The notes beneath the pieces were generated by a model. The model was given only the letters and a program-made list of their open reading frames with translations. It had not been told where the DNA came from and did not search any database. Below, in pieces: positions 1 to 8,690 of a stretch of 64,000 bases of DNA. Made by a program: the position numbers and the translations under genes. This DNA comes from Citromicrobium bathyomarinum (lineage in GTDB: Bacteria; Pseudomonadota; Alphaproteobacteria; Sphingomonadales; Sphingomonadaceae), in contig CP155577.1 of assembly GCA_001306305.2 (NCBI GenBank), positions 186,001 through 250,000 of the forward strand. Reading direction: 5' to 3'. The first letter of the stretch is position 1. Every line of letters starts with the position of its first letter.

Positions 1-490
1 TGAAGAAGATCGAATAGAGCTTTTTGCCGAACTGGTTGGTGGTCCAGTCCTCGAAGCTCTTCACATTGCGGTTGGGGAAGGCACGCGCCCACAGGTAGCT
101 GGCCATGCACATGGTCGAGCGCCACAGGCCGAGGTTACGCAGCGCCTCGAACGCGCGCAGCGGGTAGGAGTAGAACATGCCCTCGTAATAGATGCGGCTC
201 ATCCGCGGGCGCTCGATGAAGTCGTCGGGCAGGATCTCGTTCCACAGGTCGACGACCTGCTGGGACTTGGAAAAGAACCGGTGCCCGCCGATGTCGAAGC
301 GGTAGCCCTCGTGCTCCACGGTGCGGCTAATGCCGCCCACGTAGGTCGCATCCTTCTCGATGATGGCCACGCTCTTGCCCGCCTTGGTCAGCAGGTAGCC
401 TGCGGTGAGCCCTGCGGGGCCTGCACCGATGATCGCCACGTCTACATCGATTGACGGGACATTGAGAGCTGGTCGGTTCGCTTCGGTCAT
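1..490 (-). CDS. FAD-dependent oxidoreductase, UDP-galactopyranose mutase/amine-oxidase-like (partial, C-terminus outside window)
   Basis: The reading frame starts at the ATG at 490 and runs off the left edge after about 163 codons with no stop, so only the N-terminal part is present. After about 15 polar residues comes a Rossmann βαβ dinucleotide site (VAIIGAGPAGL, about residues 19-29). This is followed by the GGIS and GYRFDIGGHRFFSK motifs that mark the FAD-binding region of the UDP-galactopyranose mutase / protoporphyrinogen-oxidase-like group. A soluble flavoprotein acting on a sugar-nucleotide or amine-like substrate is expected, but the substrate cannot be told from this fragment. It lies 88 bp upstream of, and on the same strand as, the frame ending at 579. 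Confidence 0.8.
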   Translation of the reverse strand, partial: MTEANRPALNVPSIDVDVAIIGAGPAGLTAGYLLTKAGKSVAIIEKDATYVGGISRTVEHEGYRFDIGGHRFFSKSQQVVDLWNEILPDDFIERPRMSRIYYEGMFYSYPLRAFEALRNLGLWRSTMCMASYLWARAFPNRNVKSFEDWTTNQFGKKLYSIFF

Positions 491-578
491 CAGACCCCCC
501 GGTTGCGGTTCGCTTGACCGGGGAGTGAAGGAAATTGGTTAGGGAGCCGTAAACGAAAGCCCTGGCCGCGCGGCTACG

Positions 579-1631
579 CTATTCGAGAATTTCGAGCATC
601 CGCTCATACGCCGGGCGCCAGTTTCCGCCCCATTCGGCCAGCCATTCCTCGCTGTAATAGGTCGAGGCGTAGCGTGCGCCGTCGTCGCACAGCAGGGTGA
701 CGATGCTACCGGTCTGCCCGGCGGAGGCCATTTCCTCGATCAGCTGAAGGCAGGCGAACAGGTTGGTGCCGGTCGATCCGCCGACCTTGCGGCCCAGCGT
801 CTTCGACAGGGCGAACATCGCGCCGATCGAGTCGGCATCCTGCACCGCGATCATCCGATCGATCACGCCCGGCTCGAAACTGGGTTCGACCCGCGCGCGC
901 CCGATCCCCTCGATCCGGCATTCGCAGCGACCGTCCAGCGTCTCGACCGCGCGGTCGGCGTAATGGCGATGGAAGACCGAGCCTGCGGGATCGGCGACGC
1001 ACAGCTGCGTCGGGCGGCGCTGATAACGGATATAACGGCCCAGCGTGGCCGACGTGCCGCCGGTGCCCGCGCCGCACACGATCCACGTGGGATCGGGATG
1101 ATCCTCCTCGCTCATCTGCGAGAAGATGCTCTGCGCGATGTTGTTGTTGCCGCGCCAGTCGGTCGCCCGCTCGGCGTAGGTAAACTGGTCGAGGTAATGC
1201 CCGCCGGTCTCCGCCGCGAGCCGCTCCGATTCCGCGTAGACCATGCCCGGATCTTCGACCGGATGAATCTGCCCGCCGTAGAACCGGATCTGCTCCAGCT
1301 TCGCCTCGGCGGTGCTCGCAGGCACCACCGCGATGAACGGCAGGTCGAGCAGTTTGGCGAAATAGGCTTCGGACACGGCGGTCGAGCCCGAGGATGCCTC
1401 GATCAGCGTGGTGCCCTCGCCGATCCAACCGTTGCACAGCCCGTAGAGGAACAGCGACCGGGCGAGCCGGTGCTTGAGGCTGCCCGTGGGGTGCGAGCTT
1501 TCGTCTTTGAGATAAAGCTCGATCCCCCGGCAATGCGGCAGCGGCACACGGATCAGGTGCGTGTCGGAGGAGCGGTTGTAGTCCGCCTCGATCAGGCGGA
1601 TTGCGCGGTTGAGCCATGTTTCCCAGGTCAT
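579..1631 (-). CDS. PLP-dependent cysteine synthase family protein
   Basis: A 350-residue fold-type II PLP enzyme of the cysteine synthase/cystathionine β-synthase group. The PLP lysine sits in the motif [14 protein letters not shown] near residue 45. It is followed by [13 protein letters not shown] (substrate loop), a glycine-rich phosphate cradle [14 protein letters not shown], and VGGSTGTNL near the C-terminus. Family members make cysteine or related amino acids by β-replacement on O-acetylserine-like substrates. This one is longer than CysK and lacks the CBS regulatory domains, so the exact substrate is open. I chose the ATG at 1631, because a longer frame would run into the tRNA-Leu gene. 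The gene lies 47 bp after that tRNA on the same strand. Confidence 0.85.
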   Translation of the reverse strand: MTWETWLNRAIRLIEADYNRSSDTHLIRVPLPHCRGIELYLKDESSHPTGSLKHRLARSLFLYGLCNGWIGEGTTLIEASSGSTAVSEAYFAKLLDLPFIAVVPASTAEAKLEQIRFYGGQIHPVEDPGMVYAESERLAAETGGHYLDQFTYAERATDWRGNNNIAQSIFSQMSEEDHPDPTWIVCGAGTGGTSATLGRYIRYQRRPTQLCVADPAGSVFHRHYADRAVETLDGRCECRIEGIGRARVEPSFEPGVIDRMIAVQDADSIGAMFALSKTLGRKVGGSTGTNLFACLQLIEEMASAGQTGSIVTLLCDDGARYASTYYSEEWLAEWGGNWRPAYERMLEILE

Positions 1632-1678
1632 GCGCGCGCCTGTGCGACATGCGCCTGGCGAGGGCAAGGGCTCCACAA

Positions 1679-1763
1679 TGGTGCGGGTGGTGGGACTCGA
1701 ACCCACACGTCCAGAGGACAGGGGATTTTAAGTCCCCGGCGTCTACCATTCCGCCACACCCGC
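1679..1763 (-). tRNA. tRNA-Leu (anticodon UAA)
   Basis: An 85-nt class II tRNA read on the minus strand. The acceptor stem GCGGGTG pairs with CACCCGC, the discriminator is A and the 3' CCA is encoded (1679-1681). The D-arm is GCGGAATGGTAGACGC, the anticodon arm GGGGA-CTTAAAA-TCCCC gives anticodon UAA, a long variable arm is present, and the T-arm is GTGGG-TTCGAGT-CCCAC. All stems pair fully, so it is expected to be functional. Confidence 0.96.
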
Positions 1764-1841
1764 GCAGCCGGAGCGGGCGCGAATAGCCGTGTTTTGCTGT
1801 TATGGCGAGCGCCCGATGCGTCTCGGGCGAGGTCCGGGCGA

Positions 1842-2123
1842 TCAGTCCGGATTGAGCGCGTTGCGCATTTCCTTGCCGGGCTTGAAATAGGGCACGCGCT
1901 TGGCCGGCACGTCGACCGCTTCGCCGGTGCGCGGGTTGCGCCCGGTGCGCGCTTCGCGCTCGCGGGTGGAGAAGGCGCCGAAACCGCGCAGTTCGATCCG
2001 TCCGCCCTCGGCCAGACGCTGGGCGATCTCCTCGAAGAAGATGTCGACGACCTGCTCGACTTCCTGAGCGCGCAATTCGGGGTTGTCCTGCGCAAGCTTC
2101 TGCAAAAGCTCGGATCTGATCAT
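1842..2123 (-). CDS. ihfB: integration host factor subunit beta
   Basis: A 93-residue member of the HU/IHF DNA-bending family, at the usual IhfB length. The N-terminus [17 protein letters not shown] and the β-subunit signature [15 protein letters not shown] are present. The DNA-intercalating arm carries [16 protein letters not shown], followed by the conserved end [13 protein letters not shown]. IhfB pairs with IhfA to bend DNA sharply at asymmetric sites in promoters and recombination substrates. It stands alone here, downstream of the GntR regulator on the same strand, with 179 bp between them in which I recognise no other gene. Confidence 0.97.
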   Translation of the reverse strand: MIRSELLQKLAQDNPELRAQEVEQVVDIFFEEIAQRLAEGGRIELRGFGAFSTREREARTGRNPRTGEAVDVPAKRVPYFKPGKEMRNALNPD

Positions 2124-2302
2124 GCCTCGCGCCTCCCGTCTAAAGCGTGCCCGGCCGGTTCACCCGCGAATGCGTCCCGGCTCTTCAATACGACGACCCT
2201 AATGTGGGGGCCTTCGTGGCAAAACCGGTCCGATTTTGCAATGCACCAACATGATAAATGTGAATTTTAGTCCGACGAAGGGCACGTCGCGCCCATGGCC
2301 GG

Positions 2303-2662
2303 TCAGGCGTCGGCAGAGTCCAGCAGTTCGCGCGCGGACAGGCCCAGCCGGTCGAGCCGCTCGCGGATCGCGGGCCATTCGTCCTGCAGGAAGCCCTTGC
2401 GCTCCGCCGCGCGCAGTTTCGCCGCCGCGCCCTCGCGCACATACATGCCGACCCCGCGGCGCACCGCGATCAGGCCATCGGTCTGGAATTGCTGGAAGGC
2501 CTTGGCCACGGTCAGCGGGTTGGCACCATGCTCCGCCGCAAAGGCGCGGACCGAGGGAAGCATCTCCCCTTCAGCGAACACCCCGTCCATGATGTTTGCC
2601 GCAATCAGATCGCGCAGGCGCAGATAGACGGGGCGCTGGGAGGTGGGGCCGGTGTTCGCCAT
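2303..2662 (-). CDS. small GntR-family (YtrA-like) transcriptional regulator
   Basis: A 119-residue protein that is little more than a winged-helix DNA-binding domain. The N-terminal GntR signature is PVYLRLRDLIAANIMDG and LPSVRAFAAEHGANPLTVAKAFQQF, with recognition helix around residues 45-65. A short helical tail follows. The short C-terminus and lack of a ligand-binding FCD/UTRA domain fit the YtrA subgroup, whose members usually repress their own operon and nearby transporter genes. It is divergent from the POT peptide transporter at 2853, so that gene is a candidate target, though this is inference. A GTG-N6-CAC element lies just upstream of its start. Confidence 0.9.
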   Translation of the reverse strand: MANTGPTSQRPVYLRLRDLIAANIMDGVFAEGEMLPSVRAFAAEHGANPLTVAKAFQQFQTDGLIAVRRGVGMYVREGAAAKLRAAERKGFLQDEWPAIRERLDRLGLSARELLDSADA

Positions 2663-2671
2663 GGTGGTTCA

Positions 2672-2683
2672 GTGACATAACAC
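2672..2683. promoter_or_regulatory. candidate GntR operator half-palindrome
   Basis: The sequence GTGACATAACAC has GTG-N6-CAC symmetry and lies 9 to 20 bp upstream of the GntR start codon. It is in the right place for autoregulation by a YtrA-like repressor. Only one copy is seen and symmetry is limited to three bases per side, so this is a weak call. Confidence 0.25.
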
Positions 2684-2852
2684 AGCGGGTCGGGTCAAGG
2701 TTCCTGCGCGCCGCGCGCCGCGCGCTTGTTCAGCGCATAATCAGACATGCAGGCGTCACTTGGGCTTCACACGGCGGTTTTGCACGCTAGGGTGCGCGCC
2801 ATAATGGGCCGGAGAAGAGGCGGCCCGACAGATACTTCGGGGAAGCAACTAC

Positions 2853-4712
2853 ATGAAAGACATGGCTTTGTGGAACGAGGGCGATTGGATCGCCGCGATC
2901 GCTGCCGTAATCCTGACAGCGTTTCTGGTGGTTGGCGCGCTTGCCATCACCAGGCCCAAAGAAGAGGTCCTCGGACATCCCAAGGGCCTCTACGTTCTGT
3001 TCTTCGCCGAAATGTGGGAGCGCTTCTCCTATTACGGCATGCGCGCCCTGCTGGTGCTCTATCTCGTCAAGCACTGGCTCTATTCCGATGGCGGAGCGAG
3101 CCTGATCTACGGGGCCTATACCAGCCTCGTCTACATCACCCCGGTGCTCGGCGGCTGGCTCGCCGACAAGTATCTCGGTCAGCGCAAGGCCGTGCTGTAC
3201 GGCGCCGTCCTGCTGACAGCGGGACACTTCTTCATGGCGTTCGAGGGCGATGGGTCGGGCTATGCCAACGATCCCGCGCTCAACATCTTCTGGCTGGCGC
3301 TGGCGCTGATCATCGTCGGATCGGGCTTCCTGAAGGCCAATATCTCGGTGATCGTCGGCCAGCTCTATCCGCGCACCGACGTGCGCCGCGACTCGGCCTA
3401 CACGATCTTCTACATCGGGATTAACCTCGGCGCGGCCGCCGGTACGATCATCGCGGGTTACCTGGGTGAAACGATCGGCTGGGCCTACGGCTTCGGCGCG
3501 GCGGGTATCGGCATGCTGCTAGGCCTCGTCGTGTTCGTCCTCGGCAAGCCGCTGCTTCGCGGCCAGGGCGAACCTCCCTCGATCCAAAAGCTCGCGAGCA
3601 AGGTTGCTGGCATCAAGCTGGAATGGGTGCTGTACCTTGTCGGCCTCGTTGGCGTGGCGATCATCTGGGCGCTCATCCAGTTCCAGGAAGCGGTCGGCTG
3701 GATCCTGCTGGCTTCGGGAATCTTGCTGCTCGGCTACGTGCTGCAGCAGGCACTCTACCGTCTCGAAGACAATACCGGTGGCATCAGCGCAGGATCGACC
3801 AAGCCGGTCTTCTTCGGCGGTGTGGTCGTCCTCCTCGTGACCGCGGCGGTCCTGTGGATCATGGGCGATGCTGGCTATGTCATCGGCGGTATCGGCGGCG
3901 CGATCGGCCTGCTGCTGGTCGTCGCGGCCTGCATCATGGAAGCGGGCAAATCGCGCAACGATGCGCGCGATCGCGTCTTCGCGATGATCTTCATCATCCT
4001 GCTGATGCCGTTGTTCTGGGGCCTGTTCGAGCAGGCAGGCGGTTCGGTGAACCTCTTCACCGATCGCTTCGTCGATCGCCAGGGCGTGCCGACCTCGCTG
4101 TTCCAGTCGATCAACCCGATCTACATTATCCTGCTCGGCCCGATTTTCGCGGCGCTGTGGCAGTTCCTCGGCAAGCGGGGCTGGGAACCCAACACCTACG
4201 CAAAAATGGGACTGGGCATCGTGCAGATGGGCCTCGCCTTCGTGGTGCTGGTCTGGGGTGCGAACGCCGCGGGTTCGGCGCTGGTGCCGGTGCTGTTCAT
4301 CTTCCTGTTCTACCTGCTCTCGACCACGGGTGAGCTCTGCCTCAGCCCGGTCGGCCTGTCGGCGATCAACCGCCTTTCGGTGCGCCACATGGCCAGCCTG
4401 ATGATGGCCGCGTTCTTCTTCGGCACCGCCGGGGGCAACTACGTGGCCGGCTTCATGGGCACGCTGATGGGCGAAGGCGGCGAAGGCGGCGAGATCACCC
4501 GTCAGGGCGCACTCGACGTGTACTGGAGCATGGGCCTGGTGGCCGCTGGCATCGGTGCCTTCGTCGTGTTGGTCAGCCCGCTGGTGAAGAAGCTGATGCA
4601 TTTGGATACGCTGACCGACGACGAAGTCGGCGACGATCTGGAAGGCCAGCGCGAAGGCCCGGGCGAGGCGCAGGGTGCGGGTATCCACCCGACCACGCGG
4701 CCTTCCCACTAA
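2853..4712 (+). CDS. POT/PTR2-family proton-coupled peptide transporter
   Basis: A 619-residue, very hydrophobic major-facilitator protein. The POT motif FAEMWERFSYYGMRALLVLYL-type sequence occurs near residues 50-70, with the proton-coupling ExxERFxYYG element. The second PTR2 signature FYIGINLGAAAGTIIAGYLG is near residue 190. About 14 membrane helices and a charged, cytosolic C-terminal tail are visible. POT proteins import di- and tripeptides with protons across the inner membrane. The start has a GGGGA Shine-Dalgarno 9 bp upstream. The gene leads an operon with two amidohydrolases, 21 bp downstream, which suggests uptake followed by hydrolysis of peptides or peptide-like amides. Confidence 0.93.
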   Translation: MKDMALWNEGDWIAAIAAVILTAFLVVGALAITRPKEEVLGHPKGLYVLFFAEMWERFSYYGMRALLVLYLVKHWLYSDGGASLIYGAYTSLVYITPVLGGWLADKYLGQRKAVLYGAVLLTAGHFFMAFEGDGSGYANDPALNIFWLALALIIVGSGFLKANISVIVGQLYPRTDVRRDSAYTIFYIGINLGAAAGTIIAGYLGETIGWAYGFGAAGIGMLLGLVVFVLGKPLLRGQGEPPSIQKLASKVAGIKLEWVLYLVGLVGVAIIWALIQFQEAVGWILLASGILLLGYVLQQALYRLEDNTGGISAGSTKPVFFGGVVVLLVTAAVLWIMGDAGYVIGGIGGAIGLLLVVAACIMEAGKSRNDARDRVFAMIFIILLMPLFWGLFEQAGGSVNLFTDRFVDRQGVPTSLFQSINPIYIILLGPIFAALWQFLGKRGWEPNTYAKMGLGIVQMGLAFVVLVWGANAAGSALVPVLFIFLFYLLSTTGELCLSPVGLSAINRLSVRHMASLMMAAFFFGTAGGNYVAGFMGTLMGEGGEGGEITRQGALDVYWSMGLVAAGIGAFVVLVSPLVKKLMHLDTLTDDEVGDDLEGQREGPGEAQGAGIHPTTRPSH

Positions 4713-4733
4713 GTCGGCGCAGAGGGGGGAACG

Positions 4734-6122
4734 ATGCGCACACGGACACTGATCGCAACCGCCTGCGCGCTCGCGCTGGGGGCCTGTACGGGGATGGACG
4801 ACGGCACGGGGGGCGAGACGCGCAGCGCGTCCGCCGCCTCGCCGTCGGTCGGTGCGGACGGGGGCACGCCCTACGCCTCCACCTACCAGCGCTATCCGGG
4901 GCGGCCGACCGCGCTGGTCGGCGCGACCGTGTTCGACGGCGCGGGCAACCGGTTCGACAACGCGACCGTGCTGTTTCGCGATGGCGAAGTGGTTGAGGTG
5001 GGCATCGGGCTGTCGACCGATGGCTACGACGTGATCGACGGCACCGGCAAGTTCGTCACCCCCGGTGTGATCGACATCCACTCGCACCTCGGCGACTATC
5101 CCACCCCGTCGGTTCAGGCGCATAGCGACGGGAACGAGGCGACCAGCCCGACCACGCCGGAAGTCTGGGCCGAACATTCGGTCTGGCCGCAGGACCCGGG
5201 CTTCAGCCGCGCGCTCGCCAATGGCGGGGTCACCGCGCTGCAAATCCTGCCCGGTTCGGCCAACCTCACCGGCGGCCGCTCGGTTACGCTGAAGAATGTC
5301 GCCTCGCGCACGGTGCAGGGGATGAAGTTCCCCGGCGCGCCCTACGGCATGAAGATGGCCTGCGGGGAGAATCCCAAGCGCGTCTATGGCAGCCGCGGAC
5401 GGATGCCCTCCACCCGGATGGGCAACTTCGCGGTCAACCGGCAGATGTGGCTCGACGCGCGCGCCTATGCCGCGGGCGATCGCTCCAAACGCGACCTCGC
5501 CAAGGAGACGCTGGCAGGCGTGCTCGACGGTGACATCCTGATCCACAACCACTGCTACCGCGCCGACGAAATGGCGCTGGTGATGGATATGGCCAAGGAG
5601 ATGGGCTACAAGGTCACCGCCTTCCACCACGCCGTCGAAAGCTACAAGATCGCCGATCTGCTGCGCGAAAACGACGTGTGCAGCGCGATCTGGGCCGACT
5701 GGTACGGCTTCAAGATGGAAAGCTACGACGGTATCCGCGAGAACGCGGCGCTGCTGTGGAAGTCGGGCGCCTGCGTGGTGATCCACTCGGACGACGAGAA
5801 CGGCATCCAGCGCCTCAACCAGGAAGCCGCCAAGGCGCAGGCCGCCGGGCGGCGCATGGGGCTCGACATTCCCGATGCCGACGTGGTCGGCTGGTTCACG
5901 CTCAACGCAGCCAAGGCGATGGGCATCGACAAAATGACCGGCAGCCTCGAACCCGGCAAGATGGCCGATGTGGTGCTGTGGAACGGCGACCCGCTGAGCG
6001 TCTATTCACGGCCCGAAAAGGTCTGGATCGACGGCGCGCTGCTGTACGACGCGCTGGATCGCAGCCGCCGCCCGGTGAGCGATTTCGAACTCGGCCAGCC
6101 CGGTGCGGGAGACGTCAAATGA
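4734..6122 (+). CDS. exported amidohydrolase family lipoprotein (metal site intact)
   Basis: A 462-residue imidazolonepropionase/dipeptidase-like amidohydrolase. The N-terminus is a lipoprotein signal with lipobox LGAC (Cys at about residue 18), so it should be membrane-anchored on the periplasmic side. The TIM-barrel metal ligands are visible: IDIHSHLGD (HxH), HNHCYRAD, AFHHAVE and HSDDENG. The C-terminal composite β-domain reads GSLEPGKMADVVLWNGDPL. It catalyses hydrolysis of an amide or peptide-like bond, with an unknown substrate. A strong GAGGGGGG Shine-Dalgarno precedes the ATG. The stop overlaps the start of the next amidohydrolase (ATGA), indicating translational coupling and perhaps a hetero-oligomer. 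Confidence 0.9.
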   Translation: MRTRTLIATACALALGACTGMDDGTGGETRSASAASPSVGADGGTPYASTYQRYPGRPTALVGATVFDGAGNRFDNATVLFRDGEVVEVGIGLSTDGYDVIDGTGKFVTPGVIDIHSHLGDYPTPSVQAHSDGNEATSPTTPEVWAEHSVWPQDPGFSRALANGGVTALQILPGSANLTGGRSVTLKNVASRTVQGMKFPGAPYGMKMACGENPKRVYGSRGRMPSTRMGNFAVNRQMWLDARAYAAGDRSKRDLAKETLAGVLDGDILIHNHCYRADEMALVMDMAKEMGYKVTAFHHAVESYKIADLLRENDVCSAIWADWYGFKMESYDGIRENAALLWKSGACVVIHSDDENGIQRLNQEAAKAQAAGRRMGLDIPDADVVGWFTLNAAKAMGIDKMTGSLEPGKMADVVLWNGDPLSVYSRPEKVWIDGALLYDALDRSRRPVSDFELGQPGAGDVK

Positions 6123-7501
6123 TCCGCCTCGCTCTGCTCGGCAGCGCCGCCGCGCTCGCTCTTGTCGCTCCTGCCGCCGCGCAGGACTTCACCATCACCA
6201 ATGCGACCGTCGCCACCGGCGACGGCTCCGAGCCGGTCGAGAACGCCACCGTGGTGGTCCGCAACGGGCGGATCGTCGCGGCGGGCGCGGGCATCAGCGT
6301 GCCTGCGGGCGGAGAGGTAATCGACGGCACCGGCAAGTGGGTGACCCCGGGGATCTTCTCCGCAGTCACCGATCTCGGCCTGTCCGACGTCGACGGCGTG
6401 AGCGAAAGCAATGACACCGCGGCGGGCAATTCGCCCTTCAGCGCCGCACTCGACGCGTCGACTGCGCTCAACCCCAATTCGCAGGACGTGATGGTCGCGC
6501 GCGCCGACGGGATCACCCGGGCAAGCGTTTCCACCCGCCCCTCCGCCTCGATCTTCGGTGGCCAGGGTGCGGTCATCGATCTGGGGGCCGATCCGGAGAT
6601 GGTCACCCGTCCACGCGCGTTCCAGCTGGTCGATCTGGGCGAGACCGGCGCGCGCATTTCGGGCGGCAGCCGCACCAGCGCCCACGCGCTGCTGCGCAAT
6701 GCGCTGCGCGAGGCGCAGTCCTACGGCGATCGCGCCGCCATCGGCGCCGCGACCGCGCGCCCTTCGGACACCAGCTTCGGTGACGACGTTCCGCTCGACC
6801 CGCGCCTCTCGGGCCGCGACAGCGAGCGGGCGGGCGACGTGCTGCTGACCCGCTTCGATGCGGCCGCACTGGTGCCCGTCGTGCGCGGCGAGCAGCCGCT
6901 CTACGTGGTTGCAGAGCGCGCTTCGGACATTCGCGAGGCAATCAGGCTCAAGCGGGACTTCCCCCGGCTCGACCTCGTCATCCTCGGCGCAAGCGAGGGC
7001 TGGCTGGTCGCGAACGAGATCGCCGCCGCCAATGTGCCGGTGATCGCCGACCCGCTAGACGATCTGCCGACCGGGTTCGACCAGCTCGCCGCGACGCAGA
7101 GCAATATCGGGCGGATGCGCGATGCAGGCGTCACCGTCGCGATCGGGCGGATGAGCGGCGGGACCGGCGAACAGCCGCGCAACGCGCGCCAGTATGCCGG
7201 CAACCTCGTCGCGCTGTCGCGGGTGCCGGGTGCCACAGGCCTGACCTGGGGTGAGGCGCTGGCCACGATCACCTCGATCCCGGCGCAAATCTCCGGCTTC
7301 GGCGGGCGTCTGGGCACGCTCAGCCAGAACGCTGCCGCCGATGTGGTGATCTGGGATGGCGACCCGCTGGAGGTGGGCACAGTGCCCGAAGCGGTGTTCA
7401 TCGACGGCGTCCGCCAACCGACTGACACCCACCAGTCGGGCCTGCGCGAACGCTATCGCGACCTGAACGAGGCTGACCTGCCGCAGGCTTACGACTGGTG
7501 A
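6119..7501 (+). CDS. exported amidohydrolase-like protein lacking the HxH metal motif
   Basis: A 460-residue paralogue of the preceding gene, overlapping it by 4 bp. It has a Sec signal peptide ending in APAAAQ and a good N-terminal β-sandwich (GTGKWVTPGIF), but where active family members carry HxH this protein reads FSAVTDLGLSD. The later region where a catalytic His-Asp would be expected reads AIGRMSGGTG. The C-terminal AADVVIWDGDPLE motif is kept. I read it as a structurally conserved but probably inactive, or differently liganded, partner subunit; this is inference. The gene ends in a GTGA overlap with the FKBP gene. Confidence 0.85.
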   Translation: MIRLALLGSAAALALVAPAAAQDFTITNATVATGDGSEPVENATVVVRNGRIVAAGAGISVPAGGEVIDGTGKWVTPGIFSAVTDLGLSDVDGVSESNDTAAGNSPFSAALDASTALNPNSQDVMVARADGITRASVSTRPSASIFGGQGAVIDLGADPEMVTRPRAFQLVDLGETGARISGGSRTSAHALLRNALREAQSYGDRAAIGAATARPSDTSFGDDVPLDPRLSGRDSERAGDVLLTRFDAAALVPVVRGEQPLYVVAERASDIREAIRLKRDFPRLDLVILGASEGWLVANEIAAANVPVIADPLDDLPTGFDQLAATQSNIGRMRDAGVTVAIGRMSGGTGEQPRNARQYAGNLVALSRVPGATGLTWGEALATITSIPAQISGFGGRLGTLSQNAAADVVIWDGDPLEVGTVPEAVFIDGVRQPTDTHQSGLRERYRDLNEADLPQAYDW

Positions 7502-7977
7502 GGTTCGCGCTCGCCCTTGCGGCGCTGGCGCTTCCCTGCACGGCTATTGCGCAGGATAGCGCTACGCCCGAACAGCCCGCGCACGATCTCGCGTGGCACA
7601 ACCGTCAGCAGGCGGCGATTGCCGAGCTGAAGGCGGAGGATGGCTGGCAGGTGTTGCCCGGCGGGCTCAAGTGGCGTCGCCTCGCCGGAGACGGCAGCGG
7701 GCCGAAGCCGACGGTCGAGGATACGGTCACCGTGCACTATGCCGGGCGTCTGCTCGACGGGACGCAGTTCGACAGTTCCTACGACCGGGGCGAACCCGCG
7801 ACCTTCCCGCTCGGACGGCTGGTGAAGGCGTGGCAGCTCGCGATTCCGCAGATGGGCGTGGGCGATACGATCGAACTCTATACCCCGGCGGATCTGGCCT
7901 ATGGCCCGGTCGGCAAGGGCCCGATCCCGGGCAATGCAACGCTGGTGTTCAAGGTGGAATTGCTCGGTATCGAATAG
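7498..7977 (+). CDS. exported FKBP-type peptidyl-prolyl cis-trans isomerase
   Basis: A 159-residue protein with a Sec signal (cleavage after TAIAQ) and one FKBP domain from about residue 60. The motifs VTVHYAGRLLDGTQFDSSYDRG, split as VHYAGRLLDGTQFDSS, FPLGRLVKAWQLAIPQM, IELYTPADLAYG and ATLVFKVELLGIE match the family core. It should speed prolyl isomerisation during folding in the periplasm. Translation begins at a GTG that overlaps the previous stop (GTGA), so it is coupled to the amidohydrolase pair and may help them or other exported proteins fold. Confidence 0.93.
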   Translation: MRFALALAALALPCTAIAQDSATPEQPAHDLAWHNRQQAAIAELKAEDGWQVLPGGLKWRRLAGDGSGPKPTVEDTVTVHYAGRLLDGTQFDSSYDRGEPATFPLGRLVKAWQLAIPQMGVGDTIELYTPADLAYGPVGKGPIPGNATLVFKVELLGIE

Positions 7978-8003
7978 CCGCATTGGCGCAGGGAGGGATT
8001 GTG

Positions 8004-8672
8004 ATGGTCGACCCGCTGGTTTCGCTGATAGCCGCAAGCATCGCCTTCGTCGGCACGCATTTCGCGATGTCGCACCCGCTTCGCGCATCGATGGTCCGGC
8101 TGCTGCGCGATGGCGGCTTCATGATCGCCTATTCGCTGGTCAGCGCGGCTACGATGGCGTGGATGTATTTCGCCTTCGTCGCCACGCCTGCGGGCGCGCC
8201 GCTATGGGGCGGCTATGGCGACGGCGTGTGGATCGCGGCGAGCATCATCACGCTGCTGGCGCTGGTGCTGTTCGCGGGCTCGCTGATCGGCAACCCTGCC
8301 CTGCCCGCCCCGGGCGCGGAGAAGGCCGCGCTGCAGGCGCCGTCGGGCGTCTTCAAGGTGACCCGTCACCCGATGATGTGGGGCTTCGGCCTGTGGGCGT
8401 TCGCGCACCTGATCGCCGCACCGACATCGCGCACCGTGGTGGTTGCCCTCGCGATCGGAGTGCTCGCGCTGGTCGGCGCACGCCTGCAGGACCGCAAGAA
8501 AGAGCTGCTGATGGGCGATGCGTGGCGGCAGTGGGAGGCGAACACCAGCTACTGGCCCCGCCTAGGCCGCATCTTCTCTGTCGGGATCGTGCCGTGGATC
8601 GGCGGTATCGCAATCTGGCTGGGCGCGACTTGGTGGCACACGATGGATGCAGGCGTGTGGCGCTGGGTCTGA
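8004..8672 (+). CDS. NnrU-family integral membrane protein
   Basis: A 222-residue protein with about six hydrophobic segments. It carries the NnrU-like features FVGTHFAMSHPLRASMVRLL at the N-terminus and GVFKVTRHPMMWGFGLWAFAH in the middle, an arrangement shared with isoprenylcysteine-methyltransferase-like membrane proteins. NnrU was first linked to nitric oxide/denitrification operons, but no such genes are nearby, so the role here is unknown. The ATG at 8004 follows GGGAGGG by 6 bp; a GTG directly before it is possible. It is the last gene of the POT/amidohydrolase operon, 26 bp after the FKBP gene. Confidence 0.85.
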   Translation: MVDPLVSLIAASIAFVGTHFAMSHPLRASMVRLLRDGGFMIAYSLVSAATMAWMYFAFVATPAGAPLWGGYGDGVWIAASIITLLALVLFAGSLIGNPALPAPGAEKAALQAPSGVFKVTRHPMMWGFGLWAFAHLIAAPTSRTVVVALAIGVLALVGARLQDRKKELLMGDAWRQWEANTSYWPRLGRIFSVGIVPWIGGIAIWLGATWWHTMDAGVWRWV

Positions 8673-8690
8673 GCGCCCCGCGAGCAAGAA

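Noticed and set aside
1632-1706. N-terminal extension of the cysteine-synthase-like protein to 1706.
   Set aside because: It would overlap the CCA end and T-arm of tRNA-Leu(UAA), and the added residues have no family similarity.
2700-2735. GCGC-rich stretch upstream of the POT transporter as a possible repeat element.
   Set aside because: It is short and low-complexity in a GC-rich genome, with no second copy seen.
8673-8690. Small hairpin in the 18-bp gap between the convergent NnrU and crotonase genes as a bidirectional terminator.
   Set aside because: The stem is only about 5 bp with a long loop and lacks T-runs.
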